64,000 nucleotides of DNA, from NCBI RefSeq assembly GCF_028683135.1, contig NZ_JAJUBB010000005.1, forward strand, positions 186,001 to 250,000, read 5' to 3'. The stretch is from Enterovibrio qingdaonensis (GTDB lineage Bacteria; Pseudomonadota; Gammaproteobacteria; Enterobacterales; Vibrionaceae). A model generated the notes under the pieces. The model was given only the letters and a program-made list of their open reading frames with translations, was not told the origin of the DNA and ran no database searches. Position 1 is the stretch's first letter, and each line of letters starts with the position of its first letter. This document shows, in pieces, positions 35,521-46,086 of this stretch. A program made the translations under genes and the position numbers.

Positions 35521-35568
35521 ATGATCTAAATCAAGTTTACAAAAGACACCTTTGTTAGTATTTCCGTA
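35521..35568 (+). promoter_or_regulatory. FNR-type class II promoter of the DUF3360 gene
   Basis: ATGATCTAAATCAA (35521-35534) matches the FNR consensus TTGAT-N4-ATCAA at all but the first base. A -10-like TAGTAT is at 35556-35561, predicting a start near 35569. The site centre at 35527.5 is thus 41.5 bp upstream, the distance of class II FNR activators. The long 5' leader is about 110 nt. Confidence 0.65.
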
Positions 35569-35680
35569 ACGAATTTTAGCCTCACACGAACACGTTTCTG
35601 GCGACTAATATTGCCAAACAAAATTCTAACAAAGTGAGGGGCTCAATCAGCATTGATTGCTTTTGTACGAAGAGGACTTT

Positions 35681-37225
35681 ATGTCAATCCAAGCTCCATC
35701 CGAGCAAGCTGGCGACCAGGCGCAAAGCGAATACCAAGCTAAGCACCGCCCTGCTTCCGAGTTCGCAACACGTTCAGACTATCTGGACCACGAACTTCAA
35801 ATCATGAACCCACGCCGCTACAAGCTAAACCTTCCTGGCCGTGACTTCCGTTTCGAGCTAGAAGACCTTGTTCCTGCGCTTGCTGGTACCATTGGTATCA
35901 TCGCGATGTACTCAGCAGTAATGATGTCTTGGGCCGAAGGCCTAACAGCTGCATGGGACCACATCGAACTGGGTAAACAATTCGCCATCGAAGTTGCACG
36001 TGTAGAAATGCTTATTCCAGCGTTTCTGTTCTGTGTTCTTGCATCGGGTTTCATCAACCCACGCGCGAACCTTGCAGGCAACCATGGTCCAATGATCCCT
36101 CTAATCGGCACGATCGCTCTTGCCGGTGCTCACCCTCTTGCATTAGCAATTTTGATTGGTGTCTTTGGTCTTGCGTTGAGCTTCCTCAAAGGGGGGTCCA
36201 AGCTGGTTAACCTCACCTCTGAAGGTACTGCCGGTGGCTTGCTGATCTTCCTTGGTTTAACGGGTACTGTAAGCCAGATTACCTCTATCCAAGAATGGGC
36301 TGTAGGCATTCAATCGCCAACGGTTGAAGCAGGTAGCATGGGCTACGTTGGCCTGATTGTTCTTGCTGTGACGATTGCGCTATACGCTCTTCTAGCGAAA
36401 TACAACAAGCGTTGGTTAGCGATTCCAGTTTGTGCCTTCACAGGTCTGGTTATTGCGCTGGCACTGGGTACAGGTTTTGACATCCAGTTTGTAACAGAGA
36501 CAGGTCTACCTAACCTAAACCCTGTTTACTGGTGGGGTTCTACCTCTGAAGGTTGGATGCTTGGCATGCCAAACTTCGAGCACTTCATTGCTTCTCTGCC
36601 TTTCGCAATCCTGGCAGTTGCGATGTGGTCACCAGACTTCCTGGGTCACCGTATTTTCCAAGAGCTGAACTATCCGAAGAAAACTGAACGCGTATTGATG
36701 GATGTTGATGACACCATGACCATGTGTTCTATCCGTCAAATGGTAGGTACAGCAGTGGGTGGTGGTAACATCACGTCATCTTGGGGTACATACATGATCC
36801 CTGCGGCGATTGCGAAGCGTCCTATCCCTGCGGGTTCTATCCTGCTAGGTCTATTGGTGATGATCATCGCTATCCTTGGTTTCCCAATGGATGTCGCTGT
36901 ATGGCCACCAGTAATGCGCGTTGCTCTGCTAGTAGGTGTATCACTACCTCTGCTTGAAGCAGGCATGCAAATGGTTAAAGACTCTAAGTCTTCACAAGCA
37001 GCAGGCATCTGTATCTTCGGTGCTGCGGTTGTTAACCCTGTACTGGCTTGGGCACTAACCATGCTTCTAGACAACAACGGTCTTATCGGTGACAAAGAGC
37101 GTGCTGAGCGTTTGTCTTTTGTTGATAAAATCGTCATCCCTGTTGGTGTATTGGTGATCTGTCTGGTCGCTATGCTGGCAGTAGGTATGTTTGAAGATCA
37201 GTACGGCATTCCAGCTCTACTGTAA
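35681..37225 (+). CDS. DUF3360-family transporter-like membrane protein
   Basis: A 514-residue protein with about 12 membrane segments and a hydrophilic N terminus. NHGPMIPLIGTIALAGAHPLAL, GGSKLVNLTSEGTAGGLL and GTAVGGGNITSSWGTYMIPAAIAKR resemble substrate-site regions of UraA/SulP-type (NCS2/anion) transporters, and I assign it to the DUF3360 family. Its substrate is unknown. It sits at the place E. coli has the formate channel gene focA, between ycaO and pflB, and has a FNR-type promoter, so an anaerobic role such as organic anion transport is plausible. AGAGGA precedes ATG 35681. Confidence 0.85.
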   Translation: MSIQAPSEQAGDQAQSEYQAKHRPASEFATRSDYLDHELQIMNPRRYKLNLPGRDFRFELEDLVPALAGTIGIIAMYSAVMMSWAEGLTAAWDHIELGKQFAIEVARVEMLIPAFLFCVLASGFINPRANLAGNHGPMIPLIGTIALAGAHPLALAILIGVFGLALSFLKGGSKLVNLTSEGTAGGLLIFLGLTGTVSQITSIQEWAVGIQSPTVEAGSMGYVGLIVLAVTIALYALLAKYNKRWLAIPVCAFTGLVIALALGTGFDIQFVTETGLPNLNPVYWWGSTSEGWMLGMPNFEHFIASLPFAILAVAMWSPDFLGHRIFQELNYPKKTERVLMDVDDTMTMCSIRQMVGTAVGGGNITSSWGTYMIPAAIAKRPIPAGSILLGLLVMIIAILGFPMDVAVWPPVMRVALLVGVSLPLLEAGMQMVKDSKSSQAAGICIFGAAVVNPVLAWALTMLLDNNGLIGDKERAERLSFVDKIVIPVGVLVICLVAMLAVGMFEDQYGIPALL

Positions 37226-37231
37226 TCTCCG

Positions 37232-37259
37232 TTTGGGCAGCTAAAAATAGCTGCCCAAA
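37232..37259 (+). terminator. Hairpin after the DUF3360 gene
   Basis: Perfect 12-bp stem TTTGGGCAGCTA/TAGCTGCCCAAA with AAAA loop. No strong T tract follows, so partial read-through to pflB is possible. Confidence 0.65.
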
Positions 37260-37423
37260 TTACTATCCAAAACTGGGTAAGAGAGCGTAAAATCAAGCAC
37301 GTTTCGAATTAGCGTTATTGCTTTTACCGTTTTTTAATTCGCGTACTGTCCGCTGTGTTACGCAGTGGAGTGGTTTTATGCTGCTAAGTACTTGTTTTCT
37401 TCTACTAAAAAGGTAGGTACATC

Positions 37424-39700
37424 ATGTCTGAGCAATTTGCTAAAGCATGGGAAGGGTTCGCTGAAGGCGAATGGCAGAAAGAAGTCGACGTTCGTGACTT
37501 CATTCAGAAGAACTACACTCCTTACGAGGGTGATGAATCTTTCATGGTTACTGAAGGTACTGAAGCGACTAACAAGCTTTGGGAAAAAGTCATGGAAGGC
37601 ATCAAGCTTGAGAACTCTACTCACGCGCCTGTAGACTTCGACACTTCTGTTATCTCTACCATTACTGCTCATGACGCTGGTTACATCAACAAAGATCTGG
37701 AAAAGATTGTTGGTCTGCAAACTGAAGCGCCACTGAAGCGTGCACTGATCCCTAACGGTGGTGTACGTATGATCGAGGGTTCTTGCAAAGCGTACAATCG
37801 CGAGCTAGACCCAATGGTTTCTAAAATTTACTCAGAATACCGTAAGACTCACAACCAAGGCGTATTTGATATCTACACTCCAGATATCATGAACTGCCGT
37901 AAGTCTGGTGTTCTGACTGGTCTGCCTGACGCATACGGCCGTGGTCGTATCATCGGTGACTACCGCCGCGTAGCACTGTACGGTATCGACTTCCTGCTGA
38001 AAGACAAAGCGAAGCAATTCCACTCGCTGCAAGCGAAACTGGAAGCTGGCGACGATCTGCAAATGACTATGCAGCTTCGTGAAGAAATCCAAGAGCAATA
38101 CCGTGCTCTGAACCAGATTAAAGAAATGGCTGCGAAATACGGCTACGACATTTCTGGTCCTGCAACTGACGCACAAGAAGCTGTTCAATGGCTGTACTTC
38201 GGCTACCTGGCTGCTGTTAAGTCTCAAAACGGTGCAGCAATGTCACTGGGTCGTACTTCTACGTTCCTTGACGTGTACATCGAGCGTGACATTGCTTCTG
38301 GCAAAATCACTGAAGTTGACGCACAAGAAATCATCGACCACTTCGTAATGAAGCTGCGTATGGTTCGCTTCCTGCGTACTCCTGAGTACGATGAGCTGTT
38401 CTCTGGTGACCCAATCTGGGCAACCGAGTCAATGGGTGGTATGGGTTGTGACGGTCGTACTCTGGTAAGCCGTACTAACTTCCGCTTCCTGAACACTCTG
38501 TACACCATGGGTCCAAGCCCAGAGCCAAACATCACTGTTCTGTGGTCTGAGCAACTGCCTGACGGCTTCAAGCGTTTCTGTGCGAAAGTATCTATCGATA
38601 CTTCTTCTATCCAGTACGAAAACGATGACCTGATGCGTCCAGATTTCGACAACGATGACTACGCTATCGCTTGTTGTGTATCTCCACAGGTTATTGGTAA
38701 GCACATGCAGTTCTTCGGCGCACGTGCAAACCTTGCTAAAACTCTGCTGTATGTAATCAACGGCGGTGTGGATGAGAAACTGAAACTGCAAGTTGGTCCT
38801 AAACAAGCTCCAATGATGGACGAGTACCTAGACTTTGATAAAGTTTGGGCTGGTCTAGACAGCTTCATGGATTGGCTGGCAACTCAGTACGTGACCGCGC
38901 TGAACGCGATTCACTACTCTCACGACAAGTACAGCTACGAAGCATCTCTGATGGCTCTGATGGATCGCGACGTATACCGTACTATGGCGTGTGGTATCGC
39001 AGGTCTGTCTGTAGCAGCTGACTCACTGTCTGCTATCAAGTACGCGAAAGTGAAACCAGTTCGTGACGAAGACGGCATTGCTATCGACTTCGAAATCGAA
39101 GGCGACTATCCGAAATTCGGTAACAACGACAACCGCGTTGATGATCTGGCTTGTGAAATGGTTGAGAAGTTTATGAACAAGATTCGTAAACTGAAAACTT
39201 ACCGCAACGCGGTTCCAACTCAGTCAATCCTGACCATCACTTCTAACGTTGTATACGGTAAGAAGACAGGTAACACGCCTGACGGTCGTCGTGCAGGTGC
39301 ACCATTCGCACCAGGCGCAAACCCAATGCACGGTCGCGATGAGAAAGGTGCAGTAGCATCTCTGACTTCTGTAGGTAAACTGCCATTCGCTCACGCGAAA
39401 GACGGTATCTCTTACACCTTCTCTATCGTACCTAACGCACTGGGTAAAGACACTGACACTCAGAAAGCTAACCTTGCTGGTCTGATGGATGGTTACTTCC
39501 ACCACGAGTCTGGTATCGAAGGCGGTCAGCACCTGAACGTTAACGTTCTGAACCGTGAAACTCTGGAAGACGCAGTTAAGAACCCAGAGAAGTACCCTCA
39601 GCTGACTATCCGTGTATCAGGTTACGCTGTTCGCTTTAACTCTCTGACTGCTGAACAGCAGAAAGACGTTATCGCACGTACTTTCACTGAATCTCTGTAA
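37424..39700 (+). CDS. pflB: Pyruvate formate-lyase
   Basis: A 758-residue glycyl-radical enzyme (E. coli 760) that converts pyruvate and CoA to acetyl-CoA and formate in anaerobic growth. The catalytic pair is C417-C418 in AIACCVSPQ, and the glycyl radical site G733 is in RVSGYAVRF. Codon usage is very biased, as for a highly expressed protein. It is 198 bp after the DUF3360 gene; pflA, its activase, lies 1.6 kb downstream after an EAL-domain gene. AAAGGTAGG precedes the ATG. Confidence 0.98.
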   Translation: MSEQFAKAWEGFAEGEWQKEVDVRDFIQKNYTPYEGDESFMVTEGTEATNKLWEKVMEGIKLENSTHAPVDFDTSVISTITAHDAGYINKDLEKIVGLQTEAPLKRALIPNGGVRMIEGSCKAYNRELDPMVSKIYSEYRKTHNQGVFDIYTPDIMNCRKSGVLTGLPDAYGRGRIIGDYRRVALYGIDFLLKDKAKQFHSLQAKLEAGDDLQMTMQLREEIQEQYRALNQIKEMAAKYGYDISGPATDAQEAVQWLYFGYLAAVKSQNGAAMSLGRTSTFLDVYIERDIASGKITEVDAQEIIDHFVMKLRMVRFLRTPEYDELFSGDPIWATESMGGMGCDGRTLVSRTNFRFLNTLYTMGPSPEPNITVLWSEQLPDGFKRFCAKVSIDTSSIQYENDDLMRPDFDNDDYAIACCVSPQVIGKHMQFFGARANLAKTLLYVINGGVDEKLKLQVGPKQAPMMDEYLDFDKVWAGLDSFMDWLATQYVTALNAIHYSHDKYSYEASLMALMDRDVYRTMACGIAGLSVAADSLSAIKYAKVKPVRDEDGIAIDFEIEGDYPKFGNNDNRVDDLACEMVEKFMNKIRKLKTYRNAVPTQSILTITSNVVYGKKTGNTPDGRRAGAPFAPGANPMHGRDEKGAVASLTSVGKLPFAHAKDGISYTFSIVPNALGKDTDTQKANLAGLMDGYFHHESGIEGGQHLNVNVLNRETLEDAVKNPEKYPQLTIRVSGYAVRFNSLTAEQQKDVIARTFTESL

Positions 39701-39718
39701 TCTGAGCATTCAATGAAT

Positions 39719-39752
39719 CAAAAAACACCTCCCTCGTGGAGGTGTTTTTTTA
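39719..39752 (+). terminator. Intrinsic terminator of pflB
   Basis: AAAAACACCTCC/GGAGGTGTTTTT with loop CTCGT and a T7 tail. Confidence 0.95.
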
Positions 39753-39893
39753 TGCCTGCATTTTTACACACCTAAACCACCTTAACCGCATTTCGTTCTG
39801 TAGACGTTCCTTCAATTACCTTCCATACTCAACGTAAGTGATTGCTAAAACAGCCTCTTTGACAGACACATGGATAACCATCAGTGGGGAAAC

Positions 39894-41096
39894 ATGAACA
39901 TTTTGCTCGTAGAAGACCACCCCTTCCAGCGTGACCTTATCGCTGGGCAACTGAAACAACTGATTTCTGGCAATGATGCCCTCATCATTGCACCCGACGG
40001 ATACACCGCCGCTGAAAAAATCCTCGAACACAAGCCTGACTTGATTTTCTGCGACCTCGATTTACCCGACATTGATGGTATTAAGCTACTCAGTAATGCC
40101 GCTGAGCACGGTTTCAATGGCTGTATAGTGATCACCAGTGCTGCGTCACCCAAGCTGCTCGATACGGTCAAAAACATGTGTGAGAGTTTTCATCTCAATG
40201 TGCTTGGAACCCTGCCGAAACCTGCCTCTATTCCATTACTCAAGTATTACTTGAATCTAGCAATCGAGCACGATACCAACTTCCCAGCCGATCTGGTTCC
40301 TCTGCATGAATCAGAGATATTGGAAGCGTGGAATGCCGGGTTATTTGAAACCTGGTTTCAACCCATCGTGCGTTTGAATGATGGTAAATGGATCGCCTGT
40401 GAAGCATTACAACGTTTGCGCCATCCAACCCGCGGCGTGTTAACGCCTCACGCATTCTTACCCCAGCTCATTTCACTTGGGCTTGAGGCCGAACTTACCT
40501 TCAAGGTTATCGATGCGGTTATTGAGCATCAATCAACGCTAGAAAACCATCCGGTCGGGGTGAATATCTCCGTCGACAACCTTATCGCTTTCAACTTCAT
40601 TGACCGTTTGTTGGAAAAAACAAAGCACAGCCCAGATCTGAATCAACGCATCTATTTTGAGCTCAATGAACCCGAACACTTCGAACAGTTAGGACAACTG
40701 CAAGAAGCCGCATCAAGGCTTCTGTTAAACGGGTTCAGACTGGCGATTGATGACTTTGGCTCTGGCTATGCCACACTCCAGCAAGTTGAGTTTTTACCCC
40801 TAGATTCCGTAAAAGTAGGACTGGGTTGCGTACTGCCTATGCTGAGCAGTCGAACCTCTTTAGCGTTGGTTGAAGCAAGCGTCTTGGTGGCCAATCGTAT
40901 CGATATTGCCTCTGTCGCTGAAGGTATTGAATGTATTGAGGTATGGCATGCGTTACGCGACATGGGGTGTGACTATGGCCAAGGTTTCTTCATTGCTAAG
41001 CCGATGCCGCCTGAAAGCATTGATCAGTGGAAACCACTTTGGAATTCCGTCATAGAAAGTCGCTCACTTTGCCCACCTCTGGTCAGCACCATTTAA
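39894..41096 (+). CDS. Response regulator with EAL (cyclic-di-GMP phosphodiesterase) output
   Basis: A 400-residue protein. REC domain at 1-125: the acidic pocket NILLVEDHPF (E7, D8), phosphoacceptor D54 in LIFCDLDLPDIDG, and LGTLPKP lysine near 108. The EAL domain (about 150-390) has CEALQRLRHP (the EAL itself), PVGVNISVDNL, FELNEPE, AIDDFGSGYATL, LDSVKVG, VAEGIE and GQGFFIAKPM. The main metal and catalytic residues are kept, so it is probably an active c-di-GMP phosphodiesterase. No histidine kinase lies near. It stands between pflB and pflA, an unusual place. The start at 39894 follows GGGGAAAC. Confidence 0.88.
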   Translation: MNILLVEDHPFQRDLIAGQLKQLISGNDALIIAPDGYTAAEKILEHKPDLIFCDLDLPDIDGIKLLSNAAEHGFNGCIVITSAASPKLLDTVKNMCESFHLNVLGTLPKPASIPLLKYYLNLAIEHDTNFPADLVPLHESEILEAWNAGLFETWFQPIVRLNDGKWIACEALQRLRHPTRGVLTPHAFLPQLISLGLEAELTFKVIDAVIEHQSTLENHPVGVNISVDNLIAFNFIDRLLEKTKHSPDLNQRIYFELNEPEHFEQLGQLQEAASRLLLNGFRLAIDDFGSGYATLQQVEFLPLDSVKVGLGCVLPMLSSRTSLALVEASVLVANRIDIASVAEGIECIEVWHALRDMGCDYGQGFFIAKPMPPESIDQWKPLWNSVIESRSLCPPLVSTI

Positions 41097-41275
41097 TCCT
41101 GCTCATAAATTGCGCGCAGTTCTCCTTGAACTGCGCTTGATTCACCTCCTCTTTGCCATAAACCCTTTTCTATGCGACGAGTTTACCGCCCGCTATGTCG
41201 AGTTCCGCTTTAGGTAGTAGCGATTCTGTAATAAAATAACACCTTACTTTTTACAGTAGTTTATTGGAGAACCTC

Positions 41276-42016
41276 ATGTCGGTTATTGGCCGTATCCACT
41301 CATTTGAATCTTGTGGAACCGTAGATGGTCCTGGCATTCGCTTTATTGTGTTTATGCAAGGCTGTCTGATGCGCTGTAAGTACTGCCACAACCGCGATAC
41401 ATGGGATCTCGATGACGGGCGCGAAGTCTCTGTAGACGAAATCATGAAAGAAGTGGTGACCTATCGCCATTTCATCAAAGCCTCTGGTGGCGGTGTAACA
41501 GCATCCGGTGGTGAAGCCATGCTTCAACCTGAGTTTGTTCGCGATTTCTTCCGCGCAGCACAAGCGGAAGGCATTCACACCTGCTTAGATACCAATGGTT
41601 ATATCCGTAAACACACAGACATCATCGATGAAGTTCTGGATGCATCAGACCTAGTTATGCTAGATCTGAAGCAAATCAATGACGAAATTCACCAAAACCT
41701 GATTGGTGTGCCTAACAAACGCGTACTGGATTTCGCGCGCTACCTGCATAAGCGCGGACAAAAAACTTGGATCCGTTATGTGGTTGTGCCTGGCTACACT
41801 GACGATGAAGACTCAGCACGCCGTTTGGGTGAATTCATCAAAGACATGGATAACATCGAAAAGATCGAAATGCTGCCATACCACCAGCTTGGTGCGCACA
41901 AGTGGGAAGCATTGGGCTACGAATATGAACTGAAAGATGTCAGCCCACCGAAGAAAGAAACCATGGAAATGCTGAAAGGCATTCTGGAAGAGTACGGCCA
42001 CAAAGTGGTGTACTAA
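41276..42016 (+). CDS. pflA: Pyruvate formate-lyase activating enzyme
   Basis: A 246-residue radical SAM protein, the same length as E. coli PflA. The CxxxCxxC motif is C29-L-M-R-C-K-Y-C36 in [14 protein letters not shown], and ASGGEAML binds SAM. It abstracts the pro-S hydrogen of the PflB glycine to form the radical. It probably has its own promoter, since it is separated by the EAL gene. GGAGAACCTC precedes the ATG. Confidence 0.97.
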   Translation: MSVIGRIHSFESCGTVDGPGIRFIVFMQGCLMRCKYCHNRDTWDLDDGREVSVDEIMKEVVTYRHFIKASGGGVTASGGEAMLQPEFVRDFFRAAQAEGIHTCLDTNGYIRKHTDIIDEVLDASDLVMLDLKQINDEIHQNLIGVPNKRVLDFARYLHKRGQKTWIRYVVVPGYTDDEDSARRLGEFIKDMDNIEKIEMLPYHQLGAHKWEALGYEYELKDVSPPKKETMEMLKGILEEYGHKVVY

Positions 42017-42023
42017 TCAAACA

Positions 42024-42059
42024 TTGAAAAAGCCGGCCTCGCGCTGGTTTTTTTTATAC
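42024..42059 (+). terminator. Terminator of pflA
   Basis: Ten-bp stem AAAAGCCGGC/GCGCTGGTTTT with two G-U pairs, and an eight-T tail. Confidence 0.8.
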
Positions 42060-42099
42060 TTTTAACATGAGCATGAGGGGCGGAACTGCTGAGTCCTGA

Positions 42100-42747
42100 T
42101 TACCTATCTGGTGACAAATACTCTCTGTCATAAAATGTCCTCATCCAATGGGGACGGTATACCGACATCATGGACACGGCCATACCGTTCAGCAGCCCTT
42201 CTGGGAACCAAATGAGTAACGCGAGCATCAGATAGTTGTTGATAATCGTATCCCAACTGTGGAGCCCAGAAATCCAATAGCCAGCCGAAACCACACACAA
42301 ATGAAGCACGATGGTAAAGGCCGCATTTAAAAATCCAGCGATAAAGATATAGATGAACAAGTGCCGAGAAAGGTATTGATAGGACAGCCAGAAGATTGCA
42401 TAGCTGATCAGGGCAGGAACTACTGCCGTTGTTGCGGCATACAAACCAACATCAGCCAATGGTAACAGCCCAAAACTAACCATGAGTGCTAAAGGAAGTG
42501 TACTAATCCAAATAGCGATTCTTGGGCCATGGCAGAGCGTCAGCACCGTCATACCCAGAAAGTGAATATCTAATCCCTCACTGATCCCTGCTTTCAGAGC
42601 CCAAAGGCAAAACAAGATCAATGCACTTGCTAAGACAAAATGTTGATAACCCTTGTCGCTCCGAAACTTTTGCCATCCAATGCCCGAACGACTCAGCCAA
42701 AGAGCAAGGACAAATCCCCCCCATCCTAACGCTTGCCAATAAACCAT
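42100..42747 (-). CDS. CbiM/ECF-permease-like membrane protein (COG3235-like)
   Basis: A 215-residue protein with six or so membrane segments; ISEGLDIHFLGMTVLTLCHGPRIAIW resembles the core of the energy-coupling factor permease family (CbiM type), with a conserved histidine. LLIWFPEGLLNGM fits the conserved C-terminal segment. The substrate is unknown. No ATPase or other ECF part is nearby. It is convergent with pflA. Confidence 0.7.
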   Translation of the reverse strand: MVYWQALGWGGFVLALWLSRSGIGWQKFRSDKGYQHFVLASALILFCLWALKAGISEGLDIHFLGMTVLTLCHGPRIAIWISTLPLALMVSFGLLPLADVGLYAATTAVVPALISYAIFWLSYQYLSRHLFIYIFIAGFLNAAFTIVLHLCVVSAGYWISGLHSWDTIINNYLMLALLIWFPEGLLNGMAVSMMSVYRPHWMRTFYDREYLSPDR

Positions 42748-42953
42748 CCCTGCTCGCTTATTCCTCGTTTTTTACACTTTGTAGCAATTTAGAAAATTAA
42801 GGCCAAAAATGCACAGTTTTCCCGTTGTGAGATCAAAAAATCAGCCTAAATGAGCTGCTAATCTGTAGCACATAAATTGCCAAACTCGCTCACTAAAATT
42901 AACAACTAACCGCCTGTTTGGATAAAGGATTTTTTACTTTTGAGGCCATAATT

Positions 42954-43460
42954 ATGGAAATGACCGCTGCTCAACGACTGATTCTTTCTAACCAGTACAC
43001 GCTAATGTCTCAGATGGATCCGCAAAACGCGGAAAAGTACCGTCGCCTACAAACCATTGTAGAACGTGGTTACGCGTTACAGATGCGAGAGCTGGATAAA
43101 GATTTTGGCGACCTACCTGAAGATCTCTGTCGTCAGGTTGTCGATTTCATGGAGATGTACCACGCACTTCAGGAATCACACCGTATGCTTGAAGACCACT
43201 CGCGTTGTGAATGTGATGTTGATGCACGTCGCCTTCAGTTTTGGGGCTTTGACGCTGCCACTGAAGCGCACCTTATGCACTACGTACGTTTCCTAACAGA
43301 GAGCGAAGGCTTATACCCACAGTTTGAAAAGTCACAGCACCATTTCAATAGCCAAACGCCAATGCTAGAAAAGTATCAGCGTATGCTAAAAACATGGCGC
43401 AATTGCCCTCGCCAATACCACTTATGTGGTACTGAAATTTGTCAGATCATCAATGCATAA
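42954..43460 (+). CDS. yfbU: UPF0304 family protein YfbU
   Basis: A 168-residue protein very similar in pattern to E. coli Yfb[57 protein letters not shown] and the end [18 protein letters not shown]. Its biochemical function is not known. E. coli has it beside yfbV-ackA-pta; here those lie 13 kb away. GAGG 8 nt before ATG 42954 sets the start. Confidence 0.93.
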   Translation: MEMTAAQRLILSNQYTLMSQMDPQNAEKYRRLQTIVERGYALQMRELDKDFGDLPEDLCRQVVDFMEMYHALQESHRMLEDHSRCECDVDARRLQFWGFDAATEAHLMHYVRFLTESEGLYPQFEKSQHHFNSQTPMLEKYQRMLKTWRNCPRQYHLCGTEICQIINA

Positions 43461-43474
43461 ACCGTATTGAATTT

Positions 43475-43507
43475 GCAAAAAAGCCGCATGTAAATGCGGC
43501 TTTTTTG
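43475..43507 (+). terminator. Terminator of yfbU
   Basis: AAAAAAGCCGCAT/ATGCGGCTTTTTT with a 4-nt loop. Confidence 0.95.
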
Positions 43508-43805
43508 TTTCTAAGAATGACGAAATTTTTCACGCATTCAATACGTAAACGGCAGAACAAACAGGCCAAAGCCAGACCCTACTTATCCCTCCCGGATTGC
43601 ACAATGTTTTTTATCGTCACCAGAAAAAATATTAATTTGCACCCAAGTCAAAACGATTGTCTAATCGCCCCGCACCCGACTAACTGAGAGTCAACTCATC
43701 GAGGTGTATACGGGCTTGTAGAGCAATGAAACAAACCATACTTTTGCTTCTATGATGAGCCGTTTTTCTCTGTCATACCGCGTAATTACGTCACGCGGCC
43801 TTTTT
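43508..43805 (+). promoter_or_regulatory. Promoter and first leader hairpin of the speA operon
   Basis: The gap probably holds the speA promoter. At its end, CCGCGT/ACGCGG (43779-43798) with a 9-nt loop is followed by CCTTTTTA, a terminator-like hairpin directly before the leader ORF's ribosome-binding site. CTCATC at about 43694 and GATGAG at about 43754 could pair as an upstream alternative stem. Confidence 0.5.
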
Positions 43806-43815
43806 AGGAATGGCA

Positions 43816-44007
43816 ATGAAATCTATCGCAAACAACGATATTCAGGCACCCGACCTGAAAACCCTTTGCGACACCGCAGTTAATCTCCATCCGCAAAACA
43901 AACCCCAATCCCTGTCGACACCTGTTCGCAGGAAAAGGGCATCGTTAAAGCGAACACGTAGCGCGGACGCCGTGCTTCTTGATTTGTCGCTTCAGATGCC
44001 TGAATAA
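43816..44007 (+). CDS. Small leader ORF upstream of speA
   Basis: A 63-residue ORF with AGGA 6 nt upstream of ATG 43816 (another ATG lies at 43810). Its C-terminal half is basic: RRKRASLKRTRS, with seven Arg or Lys in eleven residues. No known domain. It lies between a terminator-like hairpin and a long hairpin that precedes speA. It could be a leader peptide whose translation senses arginine or polyamine, or an independent small protein. E. coli also has a small gene (yqgB) before speA, but the two show no resemblance. Confidence 0.55.
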   Translation: MKSIANNDIQAPDLKTLCDTAVNLHPQNKPQSLSTPVRRKRASLKRTRSADAVLLDLSLQMPE

Positions 44008-44035
44008 GGTCTGCCAGCGTTAACCTTCTTTTTCT

Positions 44036-44094
44036 GGTACGAGCCACCGGTGACGGACTCACACAGTCTGCCGTCACTGGCCTTTACTCGTACC
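44036..44094 (+). promoter_or_regulatory. Long hairpin in the speA leader
   Basis: GGTACGAG (44036-44043) pairs with CTCGTACC (44087-44094), and inside it CCGGTGACGG (44047-44056) with CCGTCACTGG (44071-44080; one G-U). It ends 22 nt before the speA ATG, leaving GAGGAAC free. Such a stem can act as a translational or transcriptional control element. Confidence 0.75.
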
Positions 44095-44116
44095 CAATCA
44101 CCGATGAGGAACAAAC

Positions 44117-46036
44117 ATGAGTGATTGGTCTATAAATGACGCCCGCGATGTCTACAACACGCCATATTGGGGCCAAGGTTATTTCGATATTAACCCACAA
44201 GGTGAAGTGGTTGTTCGACCGAACGTAAACCAACCGGACAACACCATTGCCCTATCGTCACTGGCAGATGAGCTTATCGCGAAAGGGGCTTCTCTACCTG
44301 TTTTGGTGCGTTTCCCTGAGATCCTGCACCACCGCGTAGACAGCCTGTGCGCACACTTTAACGAAGCGATTGCGGATTACGGCTACAACGGCGAATACCT
44401 GTTGGTTTACCCAATAAAAGTAAATCAGCAACAAGCGGTTGTGAGCGAAATTTTGAAGAGTCAGTATGCGCGTCAACAACGCCAACTGGGTCTGGAAGCG
44501 GGCAGCAAGCCAGAACTGATGGCAGTGCTCGCCATGGCACAACAGGCAAGCTCGGTCATCGTTTGTAACGGCTACAAAGACCGTGAATATATCCGTCTGG
44601 CACTGATCGGCGAGAAACTCGGCCATGAAGTGTACATTGTGTTGGAAAAGCTTTCTGAGCTAGACACTGTACTAAAAGAAGCCAAAGCACTTGGCGTGAA
44701 GCCTCGTCTGGGTCTTCGTGCTCGCCTTGCCTCTCAGGGCAAAGGTAAGTGGCAAGCAAGCGGTGGCGAGAAGTCCAAGTTTGGTTTGTCGGCCTCTCAG
44801 GTCATGACAGTTGTGAATCGTCTGCGCGATCTGGACATGCTGGACACGCTACAACTCCTGCACTTCCATCTCGGCTCTCAAATCGCCAACATTCGCGATG
44901 TGCGTTCTGGCGTTAACGAAGCCGCACGCGTCTATGCTGAGCTGCACCAAATGGGCGCTGGCATCACCACGGTTGACGTAGGTGGCGGTCTGGCCATTGA
45001 CTACGAAGGTACCCGTAGTCAAAGCAGCTGCTCGATGAACTACAGCCAGCGAGAGTACGCAAACAACGTGGTTTACGTGATTGGTGACGTGTGTAAAGAA
45101 TTCGACATCAAAATGCCACGCATCATCTCAGAATCAGGCCGTAACCTGACGGCGCACCATGCTGTGCTGGTCACAGACGTAATGGGCGTAGAAAGCTATC
45201 AACGTGAAGAAGTGTTCGCGCCAGCCGAAGAAGCCGCGCAAATTCTGCACAACATGTGGCGTTCTTTTAAGGATTTAAGCCAGTCGTCAGATCTTCGTTC
45301 TCTGGTCGAGATCTATCACGACAACCAAAACGATCTGGCCGAAGTACACATGCAGTTTTCCATGGGACTGGTGAATTTCGCAGAACGCGCGTGGGCAGAA
45401 CAAATCAGTCTGCGTATTTGCTATGAACTGTCACGCCAGATGTCGCATAAGAACCGCGCACATCGCCCAGTGCTCGACGAGCTTAACAGCCGCCTTGCCG
45501 ACAAGTTCTTTGTGAATTTCTCCCTGTTTCAGTCATTGCCTGATGCGTGGGGTATTGAGCAAGTCTTCCCGGTTCTTCCGCTATCGAAGCTGGATAAAGC
45601 ACCAGAAAGTCGGGCTGTACTGCTAGATATCACCTGTGACTCTGACGGTGCTGTCGAGCAATACGTGGAAGGTCAGGGCATTGAAAGTACCCTCGCGGTA
45701 CCGACTTGGAAAGAAGAAGACCCATACCGTATTGGCTTTTTCTTGATGGGCGCATACCAAGAGATTCTTGGCAACATGCATAACCTGTTCGGTGACACCG
45801 ATGTCGCTGTCGTTCGCGGTAACGACAATGGCGGTTATGACATCGAGCGTATTGATCACGGCGACAGCGTCGGTGATGTGCTTCGTTACGTTCACCAAGA
45901 CCCAAGCCAGTTCCTTGAGCAATATGAAGAGATGGTGAAAGAGCACCTGCCAGAAGAAGAACACGAATCGATTCTGGCGGAAATGGCAGAAGGCTTGAAC
46001 GGCTACACCTACCTCGAAGATATTCGTCACGCGTAA
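44117..46036 (+). CDS. speA: Biosynthetic arginine decarboxylase
   Basis: A 639-residue fold-type III PLP enzyme (E. coli SpeA 658) that turns arginine to agmatine. The PLP lysine is K101 in [22 protein letters not shown] and the glycine-rich [13 protein letters not shown] bind the cofactor phosphate, and the C-terminal catalytic cysteine lies in [21 protein letters not shown] precedes the ATG. speB follows after 50 bp, so both enzymes of the arginine-to-putrescine route are in one operon. Confidence 0.97.
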   Translation: MSDWSINDARDVYNTPYWGQGYFDINPQGEVVVRPNVNQPDNTIALSSLADELIAKGASLPVLVRFPEILHHRVDSLCAHFNEAIADYGYNGEYLLVYPIKVNQQQAVVSEILKSQYARQQRQLGLEAGSKPELMAVLAMAQQASSVIVCNGYKDREYIRLALIGEKLGHEVYIVLEKLSELDTVLKEAKALGVKPRLGLRARLASQGKGKWQASGGEKSKFGLSASQVMTVVNRLRDLDMLDTLQLLHFHLGSQIANIRDVRSGVNEAARVYAELHQMGAGITTVDVGGGLAIDYEGTRSQSSCSMNYSQREYANNVVYVIGDVCKEFDIKMPRIISESGRNLTAHHAVLVTDVMGVESYQREEVFAPAEEAAQILHNMWRSFKDLSQSSDLRSLVEIYHDNQNDLAEVHMQFSMGLVNFAERAWAEQISLRICYELSRQMSHKNRAHRPVLDELNSRLADKFFVNFSLFQSLPDAWGIEQVFPVLPLSKLDKAPESRAVLLDITCDSDGAVEQYVEGQGIESTLAVPTWKEEDPYRIGFFLMGAYQEILGNMHNLFGDTDVAVVRGNDNGGYDIERIDHGDSVGDVLRYVHQDPSQFLEQYEEMVKEHLPEEEHESILAEMAEGLNGYTYLEDIRHA

Positions 46037-46086
46037 TTATGTCTGGCCGCTAGCTTGCGCTGGCGGCCTCAGTAAGGATTTTTATT

